Assembly: GCF_011765465.1 (NCBI RefSeq)
Contig: NZ_CP050265.1
Span: 1,364,001 to 1,428,000, forward strand
From: Erythrobacter sp.
GTDB lineage: Bacteria > Pseudomonadota > Alphaproteobacteria > Sphingomonadales > Sphingomonadaceae
Direction of reading: 5' to 3'
DNA length: 64,000 nt
Below the pieces are notes generated by a model that searched no databases, was not told the DNA's origin, and saw only the letters and a program-made list of their open reading frames with translations. The translations under genes and the position numbers were made by a program. Of the stretch, positions 32,693 to 42,486 are shown piece after piece (position 1 is the stretch's first letter; the number at the start of each line of letters is the position of its first letter).

Positions 32693-34435
32693 GTGGCCCG
32701 GCGGCGCACCGGGCTCGCGCTGCGAGCCGCGCTCGCCGGACTGCTCGCTTTCGTTCCCGCAATGCCCGGCGCGGTGCTTTCTGCGCAGAACGTGGCAGGC
32801 ACCGACCCTTACACCAACGAGGTGATCGAGACGGTCCAGATCCGGATCGCCAACCCTTCTCAAGACGAGGCGCTCAACGATCGTATCGAAGACGGCGTCC
32901 GGCGCGCCGTGTCGGTGTTCCCGGGCGAGCGGTTCTCGCAGCAGAAACTCGATTTCCAGCTCGCCCAGGCCCGCCGTATCCGCGATGTCGGCGGGCTGAA
33001 ATACGATATCGAGCCGGCCGCGACCGGCGGTCTCAACATCATCGTCGAAGTCACGATCGGCGAAACCGCGGCGCCCGAGGGGCGCGGCATGGCTTTCGGC
33101 GGAAAGTTCCCGACCCTTTACGAAAAGGACGGGACCTATGTCCGCTTCAAGCTCGACCTGTTCGGGCTCTACTATTCGAACAACAACGCCTGGTATGGCG
33201 AGCCCGACCAGTTGCTCGCGGGCAATCCTCTCGTCGCCGGGGAGCCGGCGGGCGAAGGCTATGACGACTGGGTCGAAGCCTATGCCCATTACGGCATCTA
33301 CGGGATCACGCCTCTCAACGAGGGGACCTATGTCTATGCCGGGGTCAGCGCGATCACGGCAGCCTCGGTCGGGCAGGAGCTGTTCAGCGACGAAAGCCGC
33401 AGCTTTACGGGGATCGAAGACGCCTATGTCGGGATCGTCGGCGGGAACACGGACGAGGACGGCAACCGGTTCTCCTACAATGTCACCGCCGGCCGGCAGC
33501 GCTTCACCCTTGCGAACGGGTTCCTGATCGCGAACACCGCCGCCAACGGATCGGACCGGGCCGCGCTTCAGGCGAACGCGCGCTGGGCCTCCGACTTCCT
33601 CGGCCTGGCGCGGCTGCGCTGGAACAACACGATGCTCGAGGTCTTCTACCTCGATCCGGACGAGCTGCCGATCGTGGATTCGCGGACGAGCTATGCGGGC
33701 GTCAATCTCGAGTTCCAGCCTAGCGCGAACCTGACCGTCGGAACGAGCTTCGTCACGTCGCCTGAATCGGACTTCAACTATTTCTCGCCCGTCGGAGGCA
33801 TCGCGGGCACGCGCGAAGGGCTGCGGGTCTATGATGCGCGCTTCAATTATGTCCCCAATGGTCCCGGCGCACAGGGCCCGTTCTTCGGCGGGGAGATCGC
33901 GTTCCAGGACAACGCCAATTTCGACATGAGCGCCCATGCCGGGTGGGCCGAGGTCGGTTACAGCTTCCCGCGCGCGAAATGGTCTCCGGCTATCAGCTAC
34001 CGGGTCTCCAAGTTCAGCGGCGACGATCCCGACACCGCCACTTTCGAACGATGGGATCCGATGCTTTCCGGCGGGACGGGCGAACAGTGGGTGCAGGGCG
34101 CGAACCACTTCAAGGTGGTGCAGAACAGCAATGTCATCGCCCACCGCATCCAGGGCCGCCTGCGGCCGATGCGGATGATCGAACTCGTCCCGCAATTATG
34201 GGCTTTCCGTGCCGACAGCCTGAACAATATCGGCGGCAATCCGGCGCTCACGTTCCTCAGCGACAAGGAATACGGATACGAAGCGAACATGACCGCGAAA
34301 TGGTTCGCGAGCCGCAATCTCTATGTCCACGGCCACGTCGCCTACACCTGGCCCGGCGATGCGGTCGAAGCGGCCCTGGCCGGAGCCGAGAAGGGCTGGC
34401 TCAGCACCATGCTGTTCGTGCGTTACGCGTTCTGA
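32693..34435 (+). CDS. Alginate-export-type outer-membrane beta-barrel protein
   Basis: About 580 residues from a GTG that begins a typical signal peptide ([32 protein letters not shown]); an ATG at 32549 in the same frame would give a 48-residue leader before it and is less likely. The mature protein alternates polar and hydrophobic strands and ends in YAF with a terminal Phe, as outer-membrane barrels do. The C-terminal part ([20 protein letters not shown]…[14 protein letters not shown]) fits the alginate-export (AlgE-like) barrel family. An N-terminal periplasmic region (about 30-130) precedes the barrel. It is followed 10 bases later by a Tat-signal dehydrogenase. Substrate unknown; probably a porin for an organic compound rather than alginate. 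Confidence 0.7.
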   Translation: MARRRTGLALRAALAGLLAFVPAMPGAVLSAQNVAGTDPYTNEVIETVQIRIANPSQDEALNDRIEDGVRRAVSVFPGERFSQQKLDFQLAQARRIRDVGGLKYDIEPAATGGLNIIVEVTIGETAAPEGRGMAFGGKFPTLYEKDGTYVRFKLDLFGLYYSNNNAWYGEPDQLLAGNPLVAGEPAGEGYDDWVEAYAHYGIYGITPLNEGTYVYAGVSAITAASVGQELFSDESRSFTGIEDAYVGIVGGNTDEDGNRFSYNVTAGRQRFTLANGFLIANTAANGSDRAALQANARWASDFLGLARLRWNNTMLEVFYLDPDELPIVDSRTSYAGVNLEFQPSANLTVGTSFVTSPESDFNYFSPVGGIAGTREGLRVYDARFNYVPNGPGAQGPFFGGEIAFQDNANFDMSAHAGWAEVGYSFPRAKWSPAISYRVSKFSGDDPDTATFERWDPMLSGGTGEQWVQGANHFKVVQNSNVIAHRIQGRLRPMRMIELVPQLWAFRADSLNNIGGNPALTFLSDKEYGYEANMTAKWFASRNLYVHGHVAYTWPGDAVEAALAGAEKGWLSTMLFVRYAF

Positions 34436-34445
34436 GGAGGGGGCG

Positions 34446-35501
34446 ATGGACAGGCGCGATCTTCTCAAGTCGGCAGGCGGGATCGCGGGGGGCGCGGTTC
34501 TTTCAGGGATCGCGGCGGCGCCCGCGTCCGGGAAAGGCACTCCTGATGCGATGACGAGCGGCCCTTATGGCGAACCCTGGCCCGACGGCGAGAGCGCGGT
34601 TCCGGGGCGCTGCGACATCGCCCCCCTGTCCGAAGATTACTTCACCCCCGGCCGGTTCGCGGGAAAGACCGTGCTGGTCACCGGCTGCGCGCGCGGCATG
34701 GGCCGGGGCGCCGCGTTCAGGCTGGCGCGCGAAGGGGCAAATGTCGTCGGCGTCGACTGGCTCGAGGAGGAAGGCCGCGCGACGATGGCCGAGATCGCGC
34801 GGGAAGGCCACGCGACCCGCTTCGTCGCCGGGGACGTCGGCGAGGATAGCACCTGCCGGCGCATGGTCGAGGTCGCGGTCGAAGCCTTCGGCGGGCTCGA
34901 TGCCGCGCTCAACAATGCGGGCGTGATGGACGGTGTCTTTTCAGGCGAGCCGATCGATTACGCCGCGCAGAAAGACCTCATCTTCGCCCCGCTCCACGAA
35001 GCGACCGAGCGCTACTGGGACAATGTCTTCCAGACCAATGTCAAGGGCGTGTTCTTCTCGATGCGGCACGAACTGCGCCGGATGCTGGCCCAGGGGCGCG
35101 GCGGCGCGATCCTGAATGTCGCTTCGATTGCAGGTCTGACCGGCCTCCCGGGGAACCCGGCCTACGTCGCCTCGAAGCACGCGGTGAACGGCATGACCAA
35201 GAACGCGGCGATCGATTACGCGCCATATGGGATCCGGGTGAACTCGGTGAACATGGCGGCGACCGATACGGACATGATCGCGCGCGCCGGGGCGCTGGTC
35301 GCCGCGCAGAACCGCAGCGGGGCGCCCAATCCGGGGATGGGACGGATCAAGATCCAGAGCACGCTTGCCTATGCCGACCGGGAGCACCGCCCGGCCACCA
35401 TCGCCGAGCAGGTCAGCATGATGTGCCTCCTGCTTTCGCCCGAGGCGGGCAACATCACCGGCGCCACGCACGCCACGGATGGCGGCTGGACCGCTTATTG
35501 A
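34446..35501 (+). CDS. Tat-exported short-chain dehydrogenase/reductase (copy 1)
   Basis: 351 residues; GAGGAGGGGG precedes the ATG. The N-terminus [21 protein letters not shown] is a twin-arginine signal. The Rossmann domain has [10 protein letters not shown] (NAD(P)-binding glycines, about 83-92), NNAG and the catalytic YVASKHA (Tyr-x3-Lys, about 240), and the end is GGW…Y. Short-chain dehydrogenases are normally cytoplasmic; a precedent for a Tat-exported nicotinamide enzyme is Zymomonas glucose-fructose oxidoreductase, which keeps its cofactor bound. About 85 residues precede the Rossmann fold. It pairs with the next gene, a close homologue, and both follow the outer-membrane porin. Confidence 0.8.
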   Translation: MDRRDLLKSAGGIAGGAVLSGIAAAPASGKGTPDAMTSGPYGEPWPDGESAVPGRCDIAPLSEDYFTPGRFAGKTVLVTGCARGMGRGAAFRLAREGANVVGVDWLEEEGRATMAEIAREGHATRFVAGDVGEDSTCRRMVEVAVEAFGGLDAALNNAGVMDGVFSGEPIDYAAQKDLIFAPLHEATERYWDNVFQTNVKGVFFSMRHELRRMLAQGRGGAILNVASIAGLTGLPGNPAYVASKHAVNGMTKNAAIDYAPYGIRVNSVNMAATDTDMIARAGALVAAQNRSGAPNPGMGRIKIQSTLAYADREHRPATIAEQVSMMCLLLSPEAGNITGATHATDGGWTAY

Positions 35502-35531
35502 GCCGGGATCGGATCGGACAGGAGGAGTGAC

Positions 35532-36593
35532 ATGAAAAGAAGGGACATGCTCAAGACGCTCGGGATCGCGACGGTCGCAAGCGGGACGGGCGGCATCATG
35601 CTGACCGAAGCCGAGGCTGCGGAACTGAACGATGCGCTCAACATCGCGCTCGACGAATACGCCTTTCCCTGGGACCCCGCCGACCCCGACGTGCCGGGCA
35701 GGATGAACATCGCGCGCGTTCCCGACGATTATTTCATGCCCGGCCGGTTCGCTGGCAAGAACGTCATCGTCACCGGCTGCGCGCGCGGGATGGGGGCCGA
35801 CGCGGCGCGGCGGCTTGCGCGGGAAGGCGCCAATGTCGTCGGCCTCGACATTCTCGAGGAACTCGGCGCGGAAACGATCGAATCGATCCGGGCCGAGGGC
35901 CTGAACGCGGCTTTCGTCCCCGGCGACATCACCAGGGATTCCGACTGCGAGCGGATGGTCAGCTACTGCGTCGAGACCTATGGCAGCCTCGATGCGGCGA
36001 TCAACAATGCAGGCGTGATGGACGCGCTGCATCCCGACGAGGAGATCGACTACCCCAACCAGCGCGACCGGCTCATGGCGCGCATCCACGAAGCGGGCGA
36101 TCCCTACTGGAACCGCGTGATGGAGGTGAATGTCACGGGCACCTTCTATTCGATGCGCCACGAACTGCGGCAGATGATGAAGCAGAACACCGGCGGTTCG
36201 ATCGTCAACATCGCGTCGGTCGCGGGCATTCGCGGTTTCGGCGGGACACCGCCCTATGTCGCTTCCAAGCACGCGGTGCAGGGCCTCACCAAGAACGCGG
36301 CGATCGATTACGCGCCTTACGGGATCCGGGTGAATTCGACCGGCATGGGCACGACGATCACTCCGATGTTCAAGCGCGCCTTCGAGATCATCCGCCAGCG
36401 GATCGGCACCGGGTTCAAGGACTCGGGCATCTCGCTCGCCAAGATCGAGAGCCTCCTGCAGTACAGCGACCAGAACAAGATGGGTTCGACCTCGGCCGAA
36501 CAGGTCGCGATCATGCTCTTCCTGCTCTCGCCCGAGGCATCGAACATCACCGGGGCGACCTACAATACCGACGGCGGGTTCTCGGTCTACTAG
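35532..36593 (+). CDS. Tat-exported short-chain dehydrogenase/reductase (copy 2)
   Basis: 353 residues; AGGAGTG precedes the ATG. MKRRDMLKTLGIATVASGTGG is a twin-arginine-type signal, and a possible processing site follows EAEAAE. The fold carries [19 protein letters not shown] and [11 protein letters not shown] (catalytic Tyr/Lys), with insertions around residues 170-190 shared with copy 1. The two proteins are clearly paralogues by tandem duplication, but with many differences, so the duplication is old. It starts 30 bases after copy 1. Joint oxidation and reduction of a periplasmic substrate, perhaps as a heterodimer, is inferred. Confidence 0.8.
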   Translation: MKRRDMLKTLGIATVASGTGGIMLTEAEAAELNDALNIALDEYAFPWDPADPDVPGRMNIARVPDDYFMPGRFAGKNVIVTGCARGMGADAARRLAREGANVVGLDILEELGAETIESIRAEGLNAAFVPGDITRDSDCERMVSYCVETYGSLDAAINNAGVMDALHPDEEIDYPNQRDRLMARIHEAGDPYWNRVMEVNVTGTFYSMRHELRQMMKQNTGGSIVNIASVAGIRGFGGTPPYVASKHAVQGLTKNAAIDYAPYGIRVNSTGMGTTITPMFKRAFEIIRQRIGTGFKDSGISLAKIESLLQYSDQNKMGSTSAEQVAIMLFLLSPEASNITGATYNTDGGFSVY

Positions 36594-36662
36594 TCGGGCA
36601 ACCGCAGACCTCTTTTGGAAACGCGCATCCATCGAACACACGGCATGATGAAAGGTCACGAC

Positions 36663-37067
36663 ATGAACAAGTTTCTCACGGCCGGCATAGCCAGTCTCGG
36701 GCTCCTCGCCCTCAACGCCCCCTCGGCCGCCGCACAGACCGCCTATGCGCCCGCGGAGATGCAGCAGGGCGTCGACGACCGCGACGAGCTGGAGGCGCGG
36801 ATCGACAACGGGCTCAAGAATTTCGGATACATCGCCGGGCTGTCGCGCGGCTGCGTCGCAGAGGATCAGCAGGTCGCCTTCGAACGCGACGTGCTCGAGA
36901 TCAATGCGTCGATCGCACGCCTCCTCGGCGTCGACCGCGCGTTCCTGTTCTCCTCCGCATTCGGCTACGGCACCAGCGTCGAGATCGAGCGGGAGAACTG
37001 CGCCGAAGTCCTGAGCCAGTACGAGACCCGGTCGGCCAAGTATCGCAGCGCAGTGGAAGGAGCCTGA
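36663..37067 (+). CDS. Small periplasmic protein of unknown function
   Basis: 134 residues from MNKFLTAGIASLGLLALNAP, with a signal peptide ending …SAAAQ; AAAGG lies before this ATG, so upstream in-frame ATGs are not used. The mature part is helical and acidic (GVDDRDELEARIDNGLKNFGYIAG) with two Cys (GCVAED, NCAEVL) that could form a disulfide. It is followed 3 bases later by the Arg/Glu-rich protein gene, indicating co-translation. No family is recognised. Confidence 0.6.
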   Translation: MNKFLTAGIASLGLLALNAPSAAAQTAYAPAEMQQGVDDRDELEARIDNGLKNFGYIAGLSRGCVAEDQQVAFERDVLEINASIARLLGVDRAFLFSSAFGYGTSVEIERENCAEVLSQYETRSAKYRSAVEGA

Positions 37068-37070
37068 ACC

Positions 37071-37532
37071 ATGCAGGCGAAAATCGCCGGCGCATTCGCC
37101 GCCATCACGCTCCTCGCCCTCGCCGCTCCGCACGAGGCCAACGCGCAGGCGCGCGGAAGCTGGGAGATCAGGGAGGAAATCCGCGAAGCCAACCGCGAGG
37201 TCGCCCGCGAACGGCGCGAAGCGGCGCGCGAGATCATGCGCTGCAAGACCCGCAAATGCGCCGAACGCGAGTATCGCGAGGCCAATCGCGAAGTCGCCCG
37301 CGAACGGCGCGAGGCAAGGCGCGAAGTCAGCCGGGAAATCCGCGAGGAATATTACGACCGGTTCTATCGCGGCAATGGCCGCTGGTATCGCGACGGACGA
37401 TACTGGGGGAGGAACGACTACCTTCGGCGCTATTACCGGCGCCGCGACAATGACGGGGCCGACGTGCTGAAAGGCGCGCTGGTCGGCGCGGCTGTCGTGG
37501 GCGTGATCGCCGCGATCACCGACGACGATTGA
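37071..37532 (+). CDS. Secreted Arg/Glu-rich helical repeat protein
   Basis: 153 residues: signal peptide (MQAKIAGAFAAITLLALAAPHEANAQ), then a charged block of near-repeats (EANREVARERREA twice, separated by a KTRKCAEREY Cys-containing segment) likely to form a long single helix or coiled coil, then a Tyr/Arg-rich segment (DRFYRGNGRWYRDGRYWG) and a final hydrophobic helix (VLKGALVGAAVVGVIAAI) with an acidic tail. The layout suggests a protein stretched in the periplasm and anchored at its C-terminus. Function unknown. It starts 3 bases after the previous gene's stop. Confidence 0.65.
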   Translation: MQAKIAGAFAAITLLALAAPHEANAQARGSWEIREEIREANREVARERREAAREIMRCKTRKCAEREYREANREVARERREARREVSREIREEYYDRFYRGNGRWYRDGRYWGRNDYLRRYYRRRDNDGADVLKGALVGAAVVGVIAAITDDD

Positions 37533-37547
37533 TCCCATACCGAAAGG

Positions 37548-38909
37548 ATGATGATGCCCAGGTTCGCCAATCTTCCCAAGCTCGGCCCCAGGCTCGGTAT
37601 CGTCGCGGCGATTGCCGCCGCGCTCGCCCTGCCTGCCGCCGCGCAGCAGGGCCAGCCGCCCCTTTCGGCGCAGGAATCCGACCCGCGCGTGATGGGCTGG
37701 ATGGAGGGCTTTCCGCCGCCCGCGGACAAGATCATCACCCAGCCGGATTCGGTCTATTTCAGCTTCCCGCGCCTGCGCTGGTCGGTCTGCCACCTGCGCG
37801 AGTTCCTGCCGACCGAACAGATCAGCCGCGGGACCGGCGCGCCCTCGCCGCTCGCCTATCCCTCGCCCGCCGAATTCGCCGAGGAACGCGCGCAGATCGA
37901 CGCACTCACGTTCATGCCGATAAATGCGAGCGAGCCGATGACGTGGGAGCAATCGCTCTACGCCAATTACACCGACGGGATGCTAATCCTGCACAAGGGC
38001 GAGGTCGTCTACGAACGCTATTTCGGCTGTCTCGAGGAAGACGGAAAGCACGCGGCGATGTCGATGACGAAATCGGTGACGGGCCTGCTTGCCCAGATCC
38101 TCGTCGCCGAGGGCAAGCTCGACGAGACGAAGCTCGTGCGCGAGATCATCCCGGAAATCGGTTCGAGCGCCTTTGCCAATGCGACCGTCAGGCAGGTCAT
38201 GGACATGACTACGGGGGTCAAGTATTCCGAGGATTATTCGGACCCAAACGCCGACATCTGGCTCTATTCGAGGGCGGCGAGCCCGCTGCCCAAGCCTGCC
38301 GATTACGAGGGGCCGGACGGCTATTGGGAGTATCTCCAGCAGGTCGAGCCCGAAGGTCGCCACGGCGACAGCTTCCATTACAAGACGATCAATTCCGACA
38401 TGCTCGGCTGGATCATCTCGCGTGTGAGCGGGAAATCGGTGACCGAACTTGCTTCGGAGCGCCTGTGGAAACCGATGGGGGCCGAACAGGATGCCTACCA
38501 GACGGTCGACGGCAAGGGCGTTCCGTTTGCGGGCGGCGGCATTTCGGCGGGACTGCGCGATCTCGGTCGGCTCGGCCTGCTGATGCTCAACAAGGGTGAG
38601 GCGAATGGCGAGCGGCTGTTCCCCGCCTCTGTCGCGGAGCGGATCGCGAAAGGCGGTGACCGTTCGAAATTCGCCGGTTTCCCGACCATTCCGGGCGGCA
38701 GCTACACCAGCCAGTGGTGGGTGTTCCATAACGAGCACGGCGCCTATGCGGCACGCGGGGTCCATGGGCAGACGATCTATGTCGATCCGACCGCCGAGAT
38801 GGTGCTGGTGCGCTTCGCCTCCTTCCCCGCCGCGCAGAACGGGCGGATCGATCCGACCTCGCTGCCCGCCTACCAGGCGGTGGCGGAATACCTGATGAGC
38901 AAGGAATGA
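37548..38909 (+). CDS. Serine hydrolase of the beta-lactamase (class C/EstB-like) family
   Basis: 453 residues with a signal peptide (…LGIVAAIAAALALPAAAQQ); the first of three consecutive ATGs is given as the start. Nucleophile motif S-x-x-K is SMTK (about 172-175); a Tyr motif YSED follows near 227, and GVHGQT near 405 is the KTG/HxG equivalent. This is the penicillin-binding-fold family that includes class C beta-lactamases, esterases and peptidases. The long N-terminal part (30-150) is typical of esterase-like members. A periplasmic hydrolase is expected, with unknown substrate. Its stop overlaps the MscS start by 4 bases. Confidence 0.8.
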   Translation: MMMPRFANLPKLGPRLGIVAAIAAALALPAAAQQGQPPLSAQESDPRVMGWMEGFPPPADKIITQPDSVYFSFPRLRWSVCHLREFLPTEQISRGTGAPSPLAYPSPAEFAEERAQIDALTFMPINASEPMTWEQSLYANYTDGMLILHKGEVVYERYFGCLEEDGKHAAMSMTKSVTGLLAQILVAEGKLDETKLVREIIPEIGSSAFANATVRQVMDMTTGVKYSEDYSDPNADIWLYSRAASPLPKPADYEGPDGYWEYLQQVEPEGRHGDSFHYKTINSDMLGWIISRVSGKSVTELASERLWKPMGAEQDAYQTVDGKGVPFAGGGISAGLRDLGRLGLLMLNKGEANGERLFPASVAERIAKGGDRSKFAGFPTIPGGSYTSQWWVFHNEHGAYAARGVHGQTIYVDPTAEMVLVRFASFPAAQNGRIDPTSLPAYQAVAEYLMSKE

Positions 38910-40282
38910 GGCTCCACAAAGGCATGATGACGCGTCGATTGCTGGCCTTGATGGCGGGCCTGTGGCTCGCTTTGCTGCCCGGAACCGCGTTCTCCCAGGA
39001 AGCCGTGGAAGCGCCCCCCGAGACGGTTGGGGCCGAGGCCGAGGCCGAGGCCGATGCAGACGCGGGCGAGCCGTCCTCGGCTGTCCCCGATCGCGTAACC
39101 GATCCGTCCGTGACCATAGAGGAACTTTCGCACCTGCTTATCCCTCTGACCAAGGAGGAACTGGCACAGGTCACCGACGCATGGCTCGCCAATGTGCGCG
39201 CCGCCACGCAGGAGATCGCCGATGTGCAGGCCGATATCGCCCGCAACCCGGCCGAAAAGGGCGATCCCCGCTTCGAACGCCTGGTCGATCTGGTCGGAAA
39301 ACGCGCCGCCTTGCTGACCCGGTTCACGATGGCGATCGATTCCTTCGAGCGGAAGGGCGGCGACGAAGCCCGCGTCGCGGACCTGCGCGCCTATCGCAAG
39401 GCCGTGCTGTTCGAGGAAACTTCGCAGGCCAGCACCACCGCGCTCGTCGGCTCTTTCATCACCTGGCTCGGCCGCGCAGACGGCGGGATCGCGGTGCTGG
39501 TGCGGATCGGCATCGCTCTCGGCGCGCTTGCCGGGATCGTGCTCGTCGCCCGGATCGCGCGGGGTATCGTCCACGTCTGGCTCGGCCGGTTTTCGAAACT
39601 GTCGAAACTGCTTCAGGGTTTCATCGCCGCGGCGTTCTTCTGGCTGTTCATCGTCATCGGCCTTCTGGTGGTCCTCGCCTCGGTCGACATCGATGTGACC
39701 CCGCTTTTCGCTGTTATCGGCGGGGCTTCGTTCATTCTTGCCTTCGCCTTCCAGGACACGCTCGGCAATCTGGCGAGCGGGCTGATGATCCTCGTCAACC
39801 AGCCCTTCGATGAAGGCGACTATATCGATGTCGGCGGGGTAAGCGGGACGGTGAAGGATGTGAGCATCGTCGCCACCACCATCGCCACTCTCGACAACAA
39901 GATCATCATCGTGCCCAATCGCAATGTCTGGGGCAACGTGATCGTCAACGCCTCGGTCAGCGACGTGCGGCGGGTCGATCTCGTCTTCGGCGCATCGTAT
40001 GACGACCCGATCCAGGAAGTGCTCGACACGATCAACGACATCGTCGCGGCGCACCCGAAAATCCTCGCGGAGCCCGCACCGCAGGTGGCGGCGAACGAGC
40101 TGGCCGCCAGCTCGGTCAACTATGTCTGCCGTCCGTGGGTGCGGGCCGAGGATTTCATGGATGTCTACTGGGACCTGACCCGGCAGGTTAAGGAGGCCTT
40201 CGACAAGCGCGGCCTTTCCATGCCTTTCCCGCAGCAGGACGTGCATATAAGATCAGCCCAGCCCGCGCCGCAAGGCGGCTGA
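38906..40282 (+). CDS. MscS-family mechanosensitive ion channel with periplasmic domain
   Basis: 458 residues; the first ATG overlaps the hydrolase stop (ATGA), and MMTRRLL six codons later is an alternative start. A signal-like first helix (ALMAGLWLALLPGTAFSQ) is followed by an acidic linker (EAEAEADADAGE) and a helical periplasmic domain to about 170. Three membrane helices follow, the last being the pore helix with Gly/Ala spacing (VIGGASFILAFAFQDTLGNLASG), and then the beta domain (DEGDYIDVGGVSGTVKDV, KIIIVPNRNVW) typical of MscS. Role: release of solutes under membrane tension; the periplasmic extension may add sensing. Confidence 0.85.
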   Translation: MRLHKGMMTRRLLALMAGLWLALLPGTAFSQEAVEAPPETVGAEAEAEADADAGEPSSAVPDRVTDPSVTIEELSHLLIPLTKEELAQVTDAWLANVRAATQEIADVQADIARNPAEKGDPRFERLVDLVGKRAALLTRFTMAIDSFERKGGDEARVADLRAYRKAVLFEETSQASTTALVGSFITWLGRADGGIAVLVRIGIALGALAGIVLVARIARGIVHVWLGRFSKLSKLLQGFIAAAFFWLFIVIGLLVVLASVDIDVTPLFAVIGGASFILAFAFQDTLGNLASGLMILVNQPFDEGDYIDVGGVSGTVKDVSIVATTIATLDNKIIIVPNRNVWGNVIVNASVSDVRRVDLVFGASYDDPIQEVLDTINDIVAAHPKILAEPAPQVAANELAASSVNYVCRPWVRAEDFMDVYWDLTRQVKEAFDKRGLSMPFPQQDVHIRSAQPAPQGG

Positions 40283-40334
40283 GGTCGCGCGGCCCGGCGA
40301 CCGGACCCGTGACCGCGAACCCCTTCAGGTGACG

Positions 40335-41549
40335 ATGACAACTTCCCCAACCGCCATGGCCCTGCCCCGCCGGGCGCGCTCGACCCTTCGCGGCGCAAGA
40401 TCGCCGCTGCTCGGCCTGCTGTGCATCCTCGCATCGGCCTGCGCAGGGATGGAGCGCATCGAATACACCGAGCCCGCCTCGGCCAGCGCGGCGATCCTGC
40501 CCGGCGAGGACGATGCCTCGGCCGTCCGCTTCTGGGCCGGGAACGACCGGGCGCGCTACGATGCGTGGATCGCCGAGGTCTATTCCGACCGCAAGGCGAG
40601 CGGGCTGCCCGAGCCGGAGAACATGCTCGTCATATCGGGCGGCTCCGACAAGGGCGCCTATACGGCGGGGCTGCTCAATTCATGGAGCGAAAAGGGCTCG
40701 CGGCCGCAATTCGATCTCGTCACCGGGGTAAGCACGGGCGCGCTGATCGCGCCCTTCGCCTTTCTTGGGTCGTCGCAGGATGCGACGCTCAAGGAGATCT
40801 ACACAGGCATCGGGCCGGGCGACATCTATCGCAGCCGCCCGTTCGGCATCCTGTTCGGCAAGTCGGCCCTCGCCCGGACCGAGCCGCTGCAGGAGCTGAT
40901 CGCGAAATACACCACGCGCGATTTTCTCGAACGCATCGCGGCGGAACATCGCAAGGGGCGGCGCCTGCTGGTGATGACGACGCAGCTCGACAGCGGGCGC
41001 GGGATGATCTGGGACATGGGCGCGATCGCCGCGCGCGGGACGCCGCGGGGCGATGCGCTGTTCCGGCAGGTGCTGCTCGCCTCGGCGAGCATTCCGGGGG
41101 TCTTCCCGCCGGTCTTCATCGAGGCGAACGACGGCACGCGCAGCTTCGAGGAAATGCACGTCGACGGCGGTGTCGTCAGCAGCTTCTTCGTCCTGCCGCT
41201 CGAACTACTCGAACGCCGGCTCCATTCCCGCGCTGGAAAGCGCAACATCTGGATCCTCTACAACGGGCGGCTCCAGCCCAAGTTCGAGGTCGTCGGGGCG
41301 GATGCCCTCTCGATCCTCCAGCGCTCGATCGATGTGACGCTGACCTCGCATGACCAGACCTTCCTCACCGGCCTGCGGCTTTTCGGCGAGCGCAACGGCG
41401 TGCGGGTCGCGCTGTGCGGGATCGAGGACGACATCGCGGCCGAGGACGCGGAAATCTTCGATACCGAGCGGATGAACCAGTTCTACGAGATGGGACGCGA
41501 CAGCGCCGCCGAGGACGAGGGATGTCTCGACCGGGAATTCGAATTCTAG
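40335..41549 (+). CDS. Patatin-like phospholipase, probable lipoprotein
   Basis: 404 residues from the ATG at 40335, 5 bases after AGG; a GTG two codons earlier is possible. The signal helix ends LLCILASACAG, a lipobox-like site at Cys, so a lipoprotein is likely. The patatin core shows the oxyanion loop GGSDKGAY (about 101-108), the nucleophile GVSTG (about 131-135) and the dyad Asp in VDGGVV (about 277). Such enzymes cleave acyl esters of phospholipids. It ends convergently one base from the beta-barrel gene on the other strand. Confidence 0.85.
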   Translation: MTTSPTAMALPRRARSTLRGARSPLLGLLCILASACAGMERIEYTEPASASAAILPGEDDASAVRFWAGNDRARYDAWIAEVYSDRKASGLPEPENMLVISGGSDKGAYTAGLLNSWSEKGSRPQFDLVTGVSTGALIAPFAFLGSSQDATLKEIYTGIGPGDIYRSRPFGILFGKSALARTEPLQELIAKYTTRDFLERIAAEHRKGRRLLVMTTQLDSGRGMIWDMGAIAARGTPRGDALFRQVLLASASIPGVFPPVFIEANDGTRSFEEMHVDGGVVSSFFVLPLELLERRLHSRAGKRNIWILYNGRLQPKFEVVGADALSILQRSIDVTLTSHDQTFLTGLRLFGERNGVRVALCGIEDDIAAEDAEIFDTERMNQFYEMGRDSAAEDEGCLDREFEF

Positions 41550-41550
41550 G

Positions 41551-42486
41551 TCAGAAGCGGTAGGCGAAGCCGATCAGCGGGCCGGTGATCGTGATGTCGA
41601 GATCGATCGGCGGGCCATTGCCGATCGCCGGGCTCTGCCGGTCGACGCTCAATGTCTTGTAGACCAGCTGGAGCGAGGCCTTGTCGGAAAGCGAATGGGA
41701 CACCCCCGCGACCGCGTTCCAGCTGAATTCCGATCCCGCTCCGAAACCGCCGATATCGCCCTGCACCAGCAGCCGCCAGTCGCGCGCGAATTCGTGCTGG
41801 TAGCGCGCGCCGACGATCGGATCGGTCCATTCGTCGCCGGTGACGATGGTGTCGTCGAAGAAGAAGGTTTCGATCGCGATCGCGACATCCGCGTCCCAGC
41901 GCCGGATACCCGCATAAAGATCGATCGCATCGCTGCCCGCGTCGATCCGGCGGACCAGCGTCAGCTCGAGCACCTCGGCATCGATGTCCGCGTCCACGTC
42001 GCCGATCACGATATCGACCCCGGCCCCGAGATTGGCGAAGATGTAATCGGTCGAGATGCCCCAGCCTGACTTGTGGCGCGCCTCACCGTGGATCAGCCCG
42101 CCGAACTCGAACACGTCGAGCAGGTCGCCCGCATCGAGCGCGAAGTCGAGCCCCTGCGCCGAGGTGCCGATATTGCCGGTCACTGTCGGTATCCAGACAT
42201 AGGGGCTCACTATGAAGGTGAGGTCCTTGTCGCCCTTCGGCGGTGCCGTTTCGACGCTGCCGCGATCCTGCCGGGGTGCGGCATCGTCCGCCCCTTCGAT
42301 CCCGGCCCCCGACGACGGTGCCGCGAGCGTCTCGTCACCGGAGGACGAGGTCGCGGCCAAGGCCCGATCGAGGGGCTGCGGGGCGATTGGCGATCCCGAA
42401 GCCGCTGCCGGGAAAGCGGTGCACAGGATGCTTGCGACAAGTGCGGAACGGCCGACCCCGCGCAGTCTTGGCGAAGGACGGCCCAT
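41551..42486 (-). CDS. Outer-membrane beta-barrel protein
   Basis: 311 residues: signal peptide (…SALVASILCTAFPAAASG), a low-complexity Ala/Ser/Asp linker (30-85) and then alternating strands (FIVSPYVWIPTVTGNIG, WGISTDYIFANLG, IDLYAGIRRWDADV, ARYQHEFARDWRLLVQGDIGGFG) ending in FAYRF with a terminal Phe for BAM recognition. It fits the generic 8-stranded outer-membrane barrel fold. Its ATG directly follows the stop of the 38-residue secreted peptide, so the two are translationally coupled, and both lie downstream of the CHAT gene. Confidence 0.7.
   Translation of the reverse strand: MGRPSPRLRGVGRSALVASILCTAFPAAASGSPIAPQPLDRALAATSSSGDETLAAPSSGAGIEGADDAAPRQDRGSVETAPPKGDKDLTFIVSPYVWIPTVTGNIGTSAQGLDFALDAGDLLDVFEFGGLIHGEARHKSGWGISTDYIFANLGAGVDIVIGDVDADIDAEVLELTLVRRIDAGSDAIDLYAGIRRWDADVAIAIETFFFDDTIVTGDEWTDPIVGARYQHEFARDWRLLVQGDIGGFGAGSEFSWNAVAGVSHSLSDKASLQLVYKTLSVDRQSPAIGNGPPIDLDITITGPLIGFAYRF

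Noticed and set aside
32624..34195. 523-codon minus-strand frame in the porin gene
   Set aside because: Antisense to a barrel protein with signal peptide and terminal Phe; composition is not protein-like.
34941..37952. 1003-codon open frame on the minus strand across the dehydrogenase genes
   Set aside because: It lies antisense to well-supported genes with signal peptides, catalytic motifs and ribosome sites. High GC makes long antisense frames common, and its product is low-quality Arg/Asp/Val-rich sequence without a family.
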